A DNA stretch of 64,000 nucleotides. Source: Paraburkholderia sp. PGU19. Its GTDB lineage: Bacteria > Pseudomonadota > Gammaproteobacteria > Burkholderiales > Burkholderiaceae. Within the stretch, counting starts at the first letter, position 1. Each line of letters starts with the position of its first letter. The translations under genes and the position numbers were made by a program. The stretch covers positions 2,976,001-3,040,000 of the forward strand of contig NZ_AP023179.1 in NCBI RefSeq assembly GCF_013426915.1, written 5' to 3'. The notes below the pieces were generated by a model. The model did no database searches, was not told the origin of the DNA, and worked only from the letters and a program-made list of their open reading frames with translations. This document shows, in pieces, positions 1 through 8,621 of this stretch.

Positions 1-279
1 ATTGGACCTTAGACGAATGCGCACAGGCTTAGCGCCATATGCCCCTCCAAGTCTGAAAGGTTACCTGAGTTGGTATGGATGTCGGCTATTGGAGGCAACC
101 CTCCACTGCCCGTTCCTCGCCAAACCCGGAGGATCGTCGCTTACCGGCGATTCGCTCGCCCTCGTGCCATGCCGAACTTCCGTAACCGACCCTAAGCTGT
201 CTCGCGTCGTAATTGACTGAACGTCTGATATTTATCTCCAGGCGGTCATTCGACGCGAACCGTGACTGGGCGCTAGTTT
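1..279. other. No gene recognised at left edge
   Basis: No reading frame here gives a recognisable protein, and no RNA gene was seen. The synthetase on the minus strand stops at 280, so this is its 3' flank. No clear terminator hairpin with a T-run was found. Confidence 0.5.
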
Positions 280-3200
280 CTATGTTTGTAGGATTGGGCG
301 CGACGACGGTTGGGACGGCGGCGCGTCGCCGCGCAACGCGTCGTCGAGCGCCCGTGCAACCCCCAGCATATACGGCTCGACGAGCATGTCACTGTGGCCG
401 CCTTCTACCTCGACGACCTTCAGCCCGGCGCGCGCGACACGTCGCCACAGTGACATCGGATCGGCGCGGTCCACCAACGGAATCAGCGCATCCATATACA
501 GGATCGGTCCGGCGCGATATCGCCGCGGCCGGTATCGCGTCATCGCAACCCGCATGGTCTCGCGCACGCGCCGCTGCATGGGTGGCAGCCCGACGGCATC
601 AGGTGCCGGCTTGTGTGCGGTGCGTCCGAGTCGCAGCCGCATGCGGTCGAGCGCACCAGCGAACTTGCCGCGCATGAATCGTCCGCGCTGCGCAGCCGGC
701 ATCTCACGCAGCGTATGCCACTGCCGCGCGACGTAGTCAAACTGATGACGCAGCCACGCATCCCACGGCAGACAATGTTCGTGCACGTACGTGTCGAGCA
801 TGCACAGCAACTCGATCTCCTCGCCCGCGCGATGCAGTTGCTGCGCGATCTCCATCGCGATCAGCCCGCCGAACGAGTAGCCGAACAGCGCGTACGGCCC
901 GTGTTCCTGCACGATGCGTATCTGCTCGATATAGCCGCGTGCCATCTCGACGACGTCCTGTTGCGCAGCCTCCTTGCCTTCGAGAAGACGCGCGATGAGT
1001 CCGTACACCGGCCGCGGGCTCCGCAACGCGCCGATCAGCGCACGGCATTCCAGCACCGATCCGGTGACGCTGTGCGCGACGAACAGCGGCGTACCACTTC
1101 CAGCGCGCATCAGCACCAGCGATTCTGCCAGGGCGTCGGCCGCATCGTTGACCATGACGTTGGCAAGCCCGGCGATGGTCGGCGCCGTAAGGAGCGTCGT
1201 GAGCGAAATCGTGCGGCCGGTCGCCTGATGCACATGCGTCGCCAGCTCGGCGGCGAGCAGCGAATCGCCGCCCAGATCGAAGAAATTGTCGTCGCGAGCG
1301 ATCGGGCTGAAGCAGAACAGGCTCTCCCACAGCGCTTGCAGGTAAGGCTCGAGCGCCTCGCGAGTGGTGCCGGGCGGCGGCAGCGTGCGCATCGCGAGAT
1401 TCAGCGCTGGATGCTGGCGGATCACGTCGAGACATTCGGGGTTGCGCAACGCCGCTGCGTTGGCAACCGGCAGCCCGTTGATCGCATCGCGCGCAGCCGC
1501 TTCGGACGGCTTGCCGCTGTGCGTGACCGGCAATGCATCGACCGCGAGGATCACGTCCGGCACGTGCGCTGGTGACGCGCGGCGTGCGAGGTCACGGCGC
1601 ACCTGCGACTGCAGCGCGACGGTGAGCGCGACGCCGTCCTGCAGCACAAGAAGCAGGACAATGCAGCGCTCACGCGAACGCGCCGGTACGCCCGTGGTCA
1701 CAGCAGCGCCCCGCGCGGCGGATGAAGTGGGCGAACCACGCCCATCGACGACCATCGCGTCACGGATACCGGGGATGTTGTTCAGTACACGGTAGATCTC
1801 CGCAGGACCGACTTTGACGCCACTCACGTTCAGCACGCCGTCGCAGCGGCCGTGCATGCGCGCGGAGCCTTGCGTCGAGAACTCGACCAGGTCGCCATGT
1901 GTCCAGACACGCGGATTCGCCATGAAGTAGGCTTTATGAAAGCGGGAGCCATCCGCATCGCCGAAAAACCCGAGCGGTCGTGACGGGAACGGATTCGCGC
2001 AGACCAGTTGGCCGACGCCGTGCGCGGGCGCGCCGTTCTCCCACGCCTGCACGTCGAGCGCAAGGCTCTTGCATTGCGCCTGGCCGACATACACCGGCAG
2101 ATTAGGGTTGCCGAGCACGAAGCAGCCGATGATATCGGTCCCGCCGGAGATCGACTGCAGCGGCAGGTTGCCAACATGCTCGCGCACCCAGTGATATTGC
2201 CCGTCGTACAGCACCGCGCCGGTCGACATCATCGCGCGCAACGCCGAAAGGTCGAATTGCCGTGCGGGCTCGAGGCCCGCCTGTTCGCACATCTTCAGGT
2301 AAGCCGGGCTGGTGCCGAACATGCTCACGCGCTCGTCGGCGACCAGCTGCCACAACGTATCGACGGACGCGAGCGGGCCGTCATATGTGACGATCTCGAC
2401 CCCGGACGCGAGCGCCGACAACTGCCAGTTCCACATCATCCAGGCGCAGCTGGTGTGGAAGTAGAGCTTGTCGCCCGCGCGCAGGTCGGTATGCAGTCGG
2501 TGTTCCTTCAGGTGTTCGAGCAGCGTGCCGCCGGCGCCGTGCACGATGCATTTCGGCTTGCCGGTGGTGCCTGACGAAAACATGATGAAGAGCGGCTGGT
2601 TGAACGGGAAGCGCCGCCAGACGAAGGCCGTTGCGTCGGCTTGGGCGATCAGCGCGCCGAGCGAATGAACCGGCAGCATGACGTTGCCCGGCAACGGCCC
2701 GTCGTCGAGGAAGACGATCCTTTCGAGCGAAGGCAAGGCGGCCGCCAGCTGCGCGACGTTTGCCGCCGGCGTGCGGCCGGTATTGGAGCCCCGGCTTGCG
2801 ATGTGCGCAAACAGTAGGCGTGGCGAGAGCGGCGCGAAGCGGTCGAGCAGTGCGTCGGCGCCCATCTCCGGCGAGGCGCTCGACAGCGTTGCGCCGATCG
2901 CCGCGACTGCCAACGCAGTGACCACCGCCTGCGCGTCGTTATGCATCACCGTTGCAACCCGATCGCCGCTGCGCACTCCCAGGCGTTCGAGCGCGCTGGC
3001 AAGACGCGCGACGCGCTCGCGCAGCTCGCCGCGCGTGATCCGCACCCGTAGCCCGTCGGCGTGACATTCGCACAGCGCCGGCGCATCGGCGCCGGCGACC
3101 CTCAGGTTGAGCAGGTTGTCCGCATAGTTGAGCTCGACGCCGGGGAAGAAGGTGGCGTGCTCGCAGTCGTCGCCGACACAGACCGGCTCGGTATCGCCGC

Positions 3201-3420
3201 CGTGATCGATGTCTTCACACCAGCCGAGAAAAAATCGCCAGAAGGTCCGGTACTCGCGTACTGAGAACGCGTGCAGCTCCGCGTAGTCGGCCAGCAGGAG
3301 GCCGGTGTGTGCTTCGAGCACCGCGGTGAACTCAGTCATCCGGGATGCCGCGATGCATCGTTCGGTCGGCACAAACATAACGCGCTCGGCGGAGCCGTGG
3401 CGCTCCAGATCTTTCATCAT
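280..3420 (-). CDS. Adenylation-carrier-thioesterase synthetase with acetoacetyl-CoA-synthetase-like domain
   Basis: A 1046-residue three-domain enzyme. Residues about 15-660 resemble acetoacetyl-CoA synthetase: an ACS-type N-terminus, the AMP-binding loop SSGTTGKPK at 282-290, and a C-terminal VTHSGK motif with the adenylation lysine at about 637. A carrier domain follows, with its phosphopantetheine serine at about 720 in LGGDSLL. The end is a type-I thioesterase with nucleophile serine about 849 in GYSFGG and a late histidine in EGGHSD. Such A-T-TE proteins load a carboxylic acid as adenylate, hold it as a thioester and release or condense it. RalA-type furanone and quinone synthetases have this layout, using alpha-keto acids. 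The AACS-like A domain hints at a keto acid substrate, but this is inference. The start at 3420 was chosen for GGAAGGA five bases upstream; an in-frame extension to 3528 lacks such a site. No tailoring genes are adjacent, but the window edge is close. Confidence 0.85.
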   Translation of the reverse strand: MMKDLERHGSAERVMFVPTERCIAASRMTEFTAVLEAHTGLLLADYAELHAFSVREYRTFWRFFLGWCEDIDHGGDTEPVCVGDDCEHATFFPGVELNYADNLLNLRVAGADAPALCECHADGLRVRITRGELRERVARLASALERLGVRSGDRVATVMHNDAQAVVTALAVAAIGATLSSASPEMGADALLDRFAPLSPRLLFAHIASRGSNTGRTPAANVAQLAAALPSLERIVFLDDGPLPGNVMLPVHSLGALIAQADATAFVWRRFPFNQPLFIMFSSGTTGKPKCIVHGAGGTLLEHLKEHRLHTDLRAGDKLYFHTSCAWMMWNWQLSALASGVEIVTYDGPLASVDTLWQLVADERVSMFGTSPAYLKMCEQAGLEPARQFDLSALRAMMSTGAVLYDGQYHWVREHVGNLPLQSISGGTDIIGCFVLGNPNLPVYVGQAQCKSLALDVQAWENGAPAHGVGQLVCANPFPSRPLGFFGDADGSRFHKAYFMANPRVWTHGDLVEFSTQGSARMHGRCDGVLNVSGVKVGPAEIYRVLNNIPGIRDAMVVDGRGSPTSSAARGAAVTTGVPARSRERCIVLLLVLQDGVALTVALQSQVRRDLARRASPAHVPDVILAVDALPVTHSGKPSEAAARDAINGLPVANAAALRNPECLDVIRQHPALNLAMRTLPPPGTTREALEPYLQALWESLFCFSPIARDDNFFDLGGDSLLAAELATHVHQATGRTISLTTLLTAPTIAGLANVMVNDAADALAESLVLMRAGSGTPLFVAHSVTGSVLECRALIGALRSPRPVYGLIARLLEGKEAAQQDVVEMARGYIEQIRIVQEHGPYALFGYSFGGLIAMEIAQQLHRAGEEIELLCMLDTYVHEHCLPWDAWLRHQFDYVARQWHTLREMPAAQRGRFMRGKFAGALDRMRLRLGRTAHKPAPDAVGLPPMQRRVRETMRVAMTRYRPRRYRAGPILYMDALIPLVDRADPMSLWRRVARAGLKVVEVEGGHSDMLVEPYMLGVARALDDALRGDAPPSQPSSRPILQT

Positions 3421-3876
3421 CAGATCCTTCCGTAGCATGCAAGCGCCGCGCTGCGGCGCAGGCCGCTCGAAGACCGGCGTTTGGGGAGCGCAGTTGAGAC
3501 CCCGGTCGCTTGCGGCGGGATGATTCACTTAGAGATCAGGGTGGGTCACCCGAGTCACCACGTTATTGGTTTGCGATGGTGCGATCTGTTCGTCGCCGAA
3601 CCAAACTGGCCGGAAGAAACCGTGATTCCGGCGGCCGCTCTGCGTCGCTGGCTATGTCAACCTGGTTTGTGCGACATGTGTCGTGGTTGGCCGCGCGTTA
3701 TGCGGCATGTAGCAGGCCCTTCTGTGCCTCGTCAGAGCAACAAAGGCCGAAAGGACGAACGCTCTGATGAGCACCTTGTTACACCCCCTGGGAGGGTGTT
3801 CGCCACGGACGAACGGGCCCGAGCTCGCGTGACGGGAGCAAGGGCGGCGTTAGCAAGATGCGCAGTGAAAAGCGAA
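3421..3876. other. Intergenic region with no gene
   Basis: Upstream of the synthetase on the minus strand, so it should hold its promoter. No convincing protein is seen on either strand. A short hairpin (ACACCC and GGGTGT around a seven-base loop) lies near 3780-3800 without a T-run. Confidence 0.4.
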
Positions 3877-4065
3877 GGCTTGACGCCGGCCGACACGCAG
3901 GAGCGCCTTCTCTACGAACTGGGCAGCGGGCAGTGGAACATTCCCGAGCTGCGCACGCTGCTCGAGCGGGTGCTGTCCGGGAGCAAACCCTTCGAGGACT
4001 ACGAGGTCAACGTGGCCTTCGACACGATCGACGCGAGGAACATGTTGCTCAACGCCCGCCCGATC
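3877..4065 (+). pseudogene. Remnant of a CheR/PAS-type sensor protein
   Basis: About 63 codons in an open frame match the conserved PAS segment seen in CheB/CheR-PAS hybrid sensor proteins. Key pieces are LLYELGSGQWNIPELRTLLE, FEDYEV and MLLNAR. Those proteins normally run to several hundred residues or more, with methyltransferase, PAS and kinase parts; none of these is present on either side. The upstream in-frame sequence does not look like protein and the downstream frame soon loses similarity. This is a gene scrap left by rearrangement. Recognition is from the characteristic motif order and is moderately confident. Confidence 0.6.
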
Positions 4066-4193
4066 GGTCGTAACCGCACGCCGTACTCACACCCGTCGGT
4101 GCAAAAATTGGCATCGACACGGGGTACAGCGCGACCAAGTTTGCCTAGGCCGCCGGATGAAGCGAAATCCGCGCAACGAGCAATGCCTTAAAT

Positions 4194-5363
4194 CTATTCG
4201 CTGACTGGATCTTGCGGTAAAGACCCAGTGCGTCCACTTTCTGCAGTCGCCTCCTTGGAACCTGGCTTCAACCCTTTAACCGCTGCGATCAAGGCTTTTG
4301 CAGTGCTCGCGGCCCTATAGCCCAAAAGGCCCCATGTGTTGTTAGCGACATTTATAGACCAAGTATAGCTGCGGTTGCCACGTGTCCAGTAGTCCTTATA
4401 TTTTTCCGACCCCGGGCAGAAGTCAACGTCGTACCCTTGTTCAAACGCCCATTTGATGGCAGCTTCCCATGCAATTGAACCAGGTTTGTACTGACTATAC
4501 TTCAAGTCGAATCCGGATATAACACCGGTAGCAAGTGGATTGCCGTGGCTCATAATGCAAGCGGAGATCAGCACATCATTAAACTTCACAACGTGTATGC
4601 GTGCGGGCGCATTATCACCCCCATATGTGAGCGTGGCTACAAGAAAATTCTCATAATGCCGTGAGAACAGCCAAGCGCCTTTCTTATTAACCTTCTCGGC
4701 CCACTCACGTTTGGTTGCAAGAATCCAGTGAATAACTTCAGCAATCCCTTTACGATTCTTTGGATCCATCATAAAAACTTCAAGCTTGCCCTCTTTAGCG
4801 AGGCGTCGCTCTAACTGCCCGGGCTTTTTGTTGAACAACGCACCCAGCGACTTGGTATAGGTAGCCCAATCGCTGTATTCATGTAATTTCGCAATCCAGC
4901 AAACATTCTTTTGTACACTGAGAATATGTTTCTCCCGTTGCGCAAGACGATGAATTGCAGATCCTTCGTTCATGTACGGCAGGCGTATTAAATCTGCTTT
5001 ACACTCTGCGCGTGCGGCTTTCCAAGCGCGTTCTACTAGCATTGCAGCATCGCGGCGGTCTTCCATCAACGGGCCAGTATAGTCAGCAGAATCTGAACCT
5101 AGCGGGAGGAGGTATCTCCAAAGTGCGCGACGATGCGTGACCAGAGGCCACACAAGGCACAGCTCACCGTTCTCGCGCATCACTATGCAGTGTAGAGCGC
5201 GTCCGCGAGGTTTAGCTACATGAAGCCAAGCTAGCAGAGAAACATCGTAGCGCTGAAAATACCGCCCATTCACTTTCAGCCACAATAGTTCCCATTCAGA
5301 CTTGAGAGCAGTGAAAGCCGCTTCATCTCGGATGATATCGAGCCGAATATTACTGTCGTTCAT
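4194..5363 (-). CDS. GNAT/CelD-type (BioF2-like) acetyltransferase
   Basis: A 389-residue protein resembling the CelD/BcsL or BioF2-like GNAT group (Acetyltransf_6), which is often linked to polysaccharide or cell-surface acylation. The second half has the typical pattern: a helix-rich segment (LGALFNKKPGQLERRLAKEG), then an acceptor/CoA region with ISACIMSH and YKPGSIAWEAAIKWAFEQGY, and DFCPGSEKYKDYW. No signal peptide or membrane helix is seen. The start at 5363 (MNDSN) has a GAGGG site about five bases upstream; an open extension to 5597 looks non-coding. Base use is strikingly AT-richer than its neighbours (29 of 60 bases G+C at 4321-4380), which suggests acquisition from elsewhere. The gene stands alone between gene scraps, so substrate and pathway are unknown. 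Confidence 0.7.
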   Translation of the reverse strand: MNDSNIRLDIIRDEAAFTALKSEWELLWLKVNGRYFQRYDVSLLAWLHVAKPRGRALHCIVMRENGELCLVWPLVTHRRALWRYLLPLGSDSADYTGPLMEDRRDAAMLVERAWKAARAECKADLIRLPYMNEGSAIHRLAQREKHILSVQKNVCWIAKLHEYSDWATYTKSLGALFNKKPGQLERRLAKEGKLEVFMMDPKNRKGIAEVIHWILATKREWAEKVNKKGAWLFSRHYENFLVATLTYGGDNAPARIHVVKFNDVLISACIMSHGNPLATGVISGFDLKYSQYKPGSIAWEAAIKWAFEQGYDVDFCPGSEKYKDYWTRGNRSYTWSINVANNTWGLLGYRAASTAKALIAAVKGLKPGSKEATAESGRTGSLPQDPVSE

Positions 5364-5478
5364 AGTGCCCTCGCTCGGCCCGCCTGCATGTATAGAGGAG
5401 GCGGGATCGCGTGAATGGACCGATGATGCGCGCCAGACGTGGCACGCGCATGACCGATAATTGCGGGCGGGTTGCCGC

Positions 5479-5676
5479 TCAGTGTTTTCGGGCAACCGCT
5501 CGCAGAACTGAAACGCCGTCGCGGGTGAGGCGGGGACGTTGGGCTCCGGACGCCGGCTGTTCGAGGGCGACCAGCTGGCGTTCCAGCAGGGTATCAAGCT
5601 CTTCGCGGTTCAGGTCGATTTGCTCGCCGGCGGCCTTGACGAGCATCAGAGTGGCGAATTCGTGAGGGCTCAGCAT
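5479..5676 (-). CDS. Small conserved protein, copy 1 of a pair
   Basis: A 65-residue protein starting MLSPHEFATLMLVKAA and ending in a basic tail. It closely matches the 74-residue protein at 7057-7281: both share MLSPHEFATLMLV, the EELDTLLE or GELDTLLE helix, QLVALE, PASG, and LTRDG. The LVALE...LRLTRDGxxVL pattern looks like the end of a small winged-helix fold, but this is inference. Both copies also share the ribosome-site region (GGAGACAC before the start) and parts of the sequence further upstream. No membrane segment or signal peptide. Function unknown; the second copy is translationally coupled to a phasin, which suggests a role linked to storage granules. Confidence 0.6.
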   Translation of the reverse strand: MLSPHEFATLMLVKAAGEQIDLNREELDTLLERQLVALEQPASGAQRPRLTRDGVSVLRAVARKH

Positions 5677-6031
5677 GTACGTGTCTCCGTATTATCTGGA
5701 TGGACATTGCGGAAAAGCATAAGTTACCGCAAAAGCTCCCGGGAACGTCACTATTCGGTAGCTATTTCAGTCATTTTATAACCAAGCCTTGCGAATTCGG
5801 CAGCCTTCAAGCCGGGGCCCAAATGTTAAATCGGAATCCGGTCCGGTCGGTATCGGTTCTTGCCCGTAAAGCCACGACGTCTGTTTTTTCCCGCATCGAT
5901 TGGCATCTGGCTAATTTCCGTTTTTCACCCTGGCGTGCGGGGCAGCGTGATGTTTCCGCGTCGCTCAATGCGACCGATACCGACAGGTGTTTGTTCAGCG
6001 CGCCCTGTCTGGACGGTGCAGCATGACGTTT
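5677..6031. other. Intergenic leader similar to that of the second small gene
   Basis: Upstream of the small minus-strand gene at 5676. Several blocks recur upstream of the paralogue at 7281: the TTACCGC block (5726 region versus 7331), a CGGTAG block followed by a T-rich stretch, and an AATGTTAA block. The duplicated unit therefore includes regulatory DNA. No gene is recognised here. Confidence 0.45.
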
Positions 6032-6427
6032 CTATGTGATGCCAGCTTGACGTCCTCCAGCGAGACGGTCACGTCCGACCGCGAGAATGTTCCGGGCAGC
6101 ATTGCGATCACGATCATGTATCGTCCCACAATGGCTGCACGTCCACTCTCTGATTCCAAGACCTGCGACACCTTTTGGCCCCGTGCGAGCACCACAGCAC
6201 GAGCAGGTTTGGGAAGAAAGCGCCTCATCGACCTCATCGAACCATGCGCCTGCGGCAGCGCACTTGTACCGAAGCATGGTCCGGAACGTCGACCAGCCCG
6301 CGTCGAGCACAGACTTGCTGTGCAGTCCTTTCGCGAGGGCCGAAGCATTCACGTTGCCGACAAAGATTGCACCGTACTCGCGAGCGAGTCGCGTGCCAAG
6401 TTGATGCAGAAAATCCGATTCCGCGCC
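6032..6427 (-). pseudogene. C-terminal remnant of a TnpB-type transposase-associated nuclease
   Basis: The last ~130 codons of a TnpB-like protein. In order it reads DFLHQLGTRLAREYGAIFVG, then SVLDAGWSTF, a four-cysteine zinc knuckle (CSCCG ... CSHCG) and HDRDRNAARNIL, which carries the last RuvC aspartate. The first RuvC aspartate, the catalytic glutamate and the N-terminal region are absent. Upstream the reading frame runs straight into the broken end of the phasin gene. An ATG-started frame exists only from 6352. This is a dead fragment from a family different from both complete TnpB genes further right. Confidence 0.8.
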
Positions 6428-6442
6428 GAACGCTCTTCCAGG

Positions 6443-7060
6443 CTACCGCGGCGGCCATATCGAGGTTGCTTCGGGTGGCCTCACTGCCTGCCGGCCAGCC
6501 TGCTCCAGCGTTTCATAAAGCGCATTCGCGGCGGTGATCGCCCGGTCCAGCGCGGCTACGGCGGCCTCGGAGCCGGCCGGCGCGCTCTTCGCAAGGCCCT
6601 CCACCTGCGTTTTTGCTTGCCTGACCTGCGCTTCCCACTGCGCATGCGCGCACTGCACCAGGTCGGCCTGGGTGGCGGCAACGATGTCAAACGCCTGCCG
6701 GCTCCAGGCCTGTACCTTCACTGCGGCGAGCGCCGCCAGGCTGCTCTGCAGAGCCAGCCATTCCTCCGTCTCTTTCACGGACAGCGCCTTCTGTGCCAGA
6801 TCAAGGGTCTCAGCAAGCGTCGCCCGGGTCGCCTGCATGTTCAGCTCGGCGAGCTTCCCAACGCCCTCGACCATACAACCGCTAAGGCCGAAGAACGTAT
6901 CGAGGTTCGTCTTCTGGCTTGTAGCAAGCTGTTCGTCGCTGGGCTTGATGAAACTTCTGCAAAGGTGATCACGCGTGGGGGTCGCGCCAACGGGCGTTGC
7001 GCGCTGCGCGGGAGTAGCATCGCCGACGGGGGGCGGCGGGAAGAACAGGATAGTAATCAT
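6443..7060 (-). CDS. Phasin-family protein with frameshifted, truncated C-terminus
   Basis: A Phasin_2-type protein that coats polyhydroxyalkanoate granules. The core is clear: SDEQLATSQKTNLDTFFGLS, a long amphipathic helical region, QAWSRQAFDIVAATQADLVQ, and ALYETLEQAGRQAV. Reading then goes off-frame (RPPEATSIWPPR, stop at 6443). One base later the expected tail is present (EATRSNLDMAAAVAWKS), so a single G appears to be missing near 6480, in GTGAGG where GTGGAGG would keep frame. The restored tail soon meets the TnpB scrap, so the natural end is lost either way. The start at 7060 is chosen because its ATG overlaps the stop of the preceding small gene (ATGA), indicating coupling. The first ~45 residues are proline-rich and unlike usual phasin starts. 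Confidence 0.7.
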   Translation of the reverse strand: MITILFFPPPPVGDATPAQRATPVGATPTRDHLCRSFIKPSDEQLATSQKTNLDTFFGLSGCMVEGVGKLAELNMQATRATLAETLDLAQKALSVKETEEWLALQSSLAALAAVKVQAWSRQAFDIVAATQADLVQCAHAQWEAQVRQAKTQVEGLAKSAPAGSEAAVAALDRAITAANALYETLEQAGRQAVRPPEATSIWPPR

Positions 7061-7281
7061 CCCTGGCCCTGAAGTTTTTCGCTCCACCGTCGCGGCGCAA
7101 CAGCCTGCAGTACTGCGTCGCCGTCGCGGGTCAGCCTGAGACGCTGTTGCCCAGACGCGGGTCGTTCGAGTGCCACCAGCTGGTGTTCCAGCAGGGTGTC
7201 GAGTTCCCCGCGTCCGAGGTCGATCTGGTCAGGTGCGGCCCTGACCAGCATCAATGTGGCGAATTCGTGAGGACTTAGCAT
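7057..7281 (-). CDS. Small conserved protein, copy 2, coupled to phasin
   Basis: A 74-residue paralogue of the protein at 5479-5676, with MLSPHEFATLMLVRAA, GELDTLLEHQLVALERPASG and LRLTRDGDAVLQAVAPRRW. The start at 7281 has GGGAGAC about eight bases upstream, matching the other copy. The stop overlaps the phasin start by four bases (ATGA), so the two are likely co-translated. No known domain is certain; the C-terminal half could be a small winged helix. The link suggests a regulator or accessory protein of phasin expression, as inference only. Confidence 0.6.
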   Translation of the reverse strand: MLSPHEFATLMLVRAAPDQIDLGRGELDTLLEHQLVALERPASGQQRLRLTRDGDAVLQAVAPRRWSEKLQGQG

Positions 7282-7640
7282 GTCTGTGTCTCCCGGGTCT
7301 ACTGGAATGAGCGTTATGTAAGGCAAAATTACCGCTGTCATCAACGGTCGGTAGGTGTTCCAGTCTTTTTGTTTTTGACAGTCCACAGCTTTGGAACGGG
7401 AATGTTAAGTCCAAATCGGGGCAGAAAAATGAATATCGTGTATGAACAATATGTGTTTGATAGTCTGATTTTTATCAGACAAAAATGGTGATTCCAGCCC
7501 GGAAGCGGTTCGCACGTAGTTGGCCTTAAGACAACAAGGGAAACACCTGATGCCCGATGAACGTCAGAATGGCTTTGTTCGTCTCTCAGGTTCTTGCTCG
7601 AGCCCCCGGATCCAGAACTCTTCCGGCGACTCGTCAGTTC
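7282..7640. other. Intergenic region with shared leader blocks
   Basis: Upstream of the small gene/phasin pair. It carries the blocks shared with 5677-5860. The sequence is AT-rich around 7370-7480 and should hold the minus-strand promoter. No gene is recognised. Confidence 0.4.
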
Positions 7641-7809
7641 GCGTGGCAGGCGATGACAGGCATCGGCTACGCGATGAAGTGGGGCGACGTGAGCTTGACC
7701 TACCGGTATCTCGCCTTCTACGGCTCGGGTGATCAATCAACTCGTGCAAACGCTGCGTTTCAACGGTCCGAGCCTGAATGTGATCTTCAGGTGGGGATGT
7801 TCGCTGTGA
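7641..7809 (+). pseudogene. C-terminal scrap of a beta-barrel outer-membrane protein
   Basis: The plus-strand frame reads AWQAMTGIGYAMKWGDVSLT and YRYLAFYGSGDQ, alternating beta-strand residues typical of an outer-membrane barrel. After GDQ the frame is off by one base. Skipping one base near 7736 gives LVQTLRFNGPSLNVIFRW, ending in the aromatic last strand expected of such proteins. No start, signal peptide or earlier strands are present. It is a remnant of the 3' end of a barrel gene; the specific family is not identified. Confidence 0.55.
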
Positions 7810-8621
7810 CGCAACCGCCGGCTCTGCGCCGCTGCGCGGCGAGGCCGGAGCGCACTTCAAGCGGGCGGCATTCGGTTCCGTATGCGCGGTCGGTTCATCG
7901 CTCGATCCGAGCACGAAGGTCTGTTATTTGAGTCGAGCAGCCGCTTGAAGCATCTAAACGCAAAACGAATGGCCGTAGATGGCCGCACCCAGTCCAACGA
8001 TGAACTGGCGGTAAGCTCCACCGATGATGCTTCCGCATCGGGCAGCACCCCGACCCGTTTCTGCCGCTCGCAAGTTCACCTCGTCAATGTCCACAACGAG
8101 GGGCAACCCGGCACTCCGGGACAGGTGTCGCCAGATTGCTTTTGGGGTCCTGCCATGCCTCGGCGGGCGCGCAAAGTGCGGTTCATCGCCGCGCAGATTA
8201 ATCAGTATTCCGGATGATAGACGATGCTTCTGACATCGACTTAAAACTGAAACCCCGATGCAGTCACCTTCTTCCTGCCATGAGCCGGATCGGCGGTAGT
8301 TGTACCGTTGAAAGGGCACTTGATTTGAGGGACCATTCTGCTTCTTCAAGCACATACATGCTTCAACCGTCTTTCTGCAATCCCCATACCACGTCAATAA
8401 CAATGGGGACGGCGCGTCAGGAACCAGCACCCGTAATGAATTTTTCACACAAATCCCGTTCCCGCGATCTAGTGTGTTTTCGTACGTGCATCGGAGGCGC
8501 ATCAGTTCATCTCTCAGGTAGCAAGCGTTGGATTTGCGGTGGAGCAAGTCGTTTTCGCATGGGTACGGGTGACAGAACCCGGCAGCGCGGAGGCGTTTTA
8601 CCCTTTTTCGCGAGGCACACA
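7810..8621. other. Long stretch without a recognisable gene
   Basis: Open frames exist on both strands (for example minus 7954-8622), but none has a convincing protein pattern, start site or codon bias. The final part must hold the promoter and ribosome site of the exported protein at 8622. Confidence 0.4.

Noticed and set aside
3740..3830. CTGATGAG with nearby GAAA and GGACGAACG repeats, hinting at a hammerhead ribozyme
   Set aside because: The required GAAA is not in the right place after the CTGATGA core and stem III cannot be drawn; a chance match.
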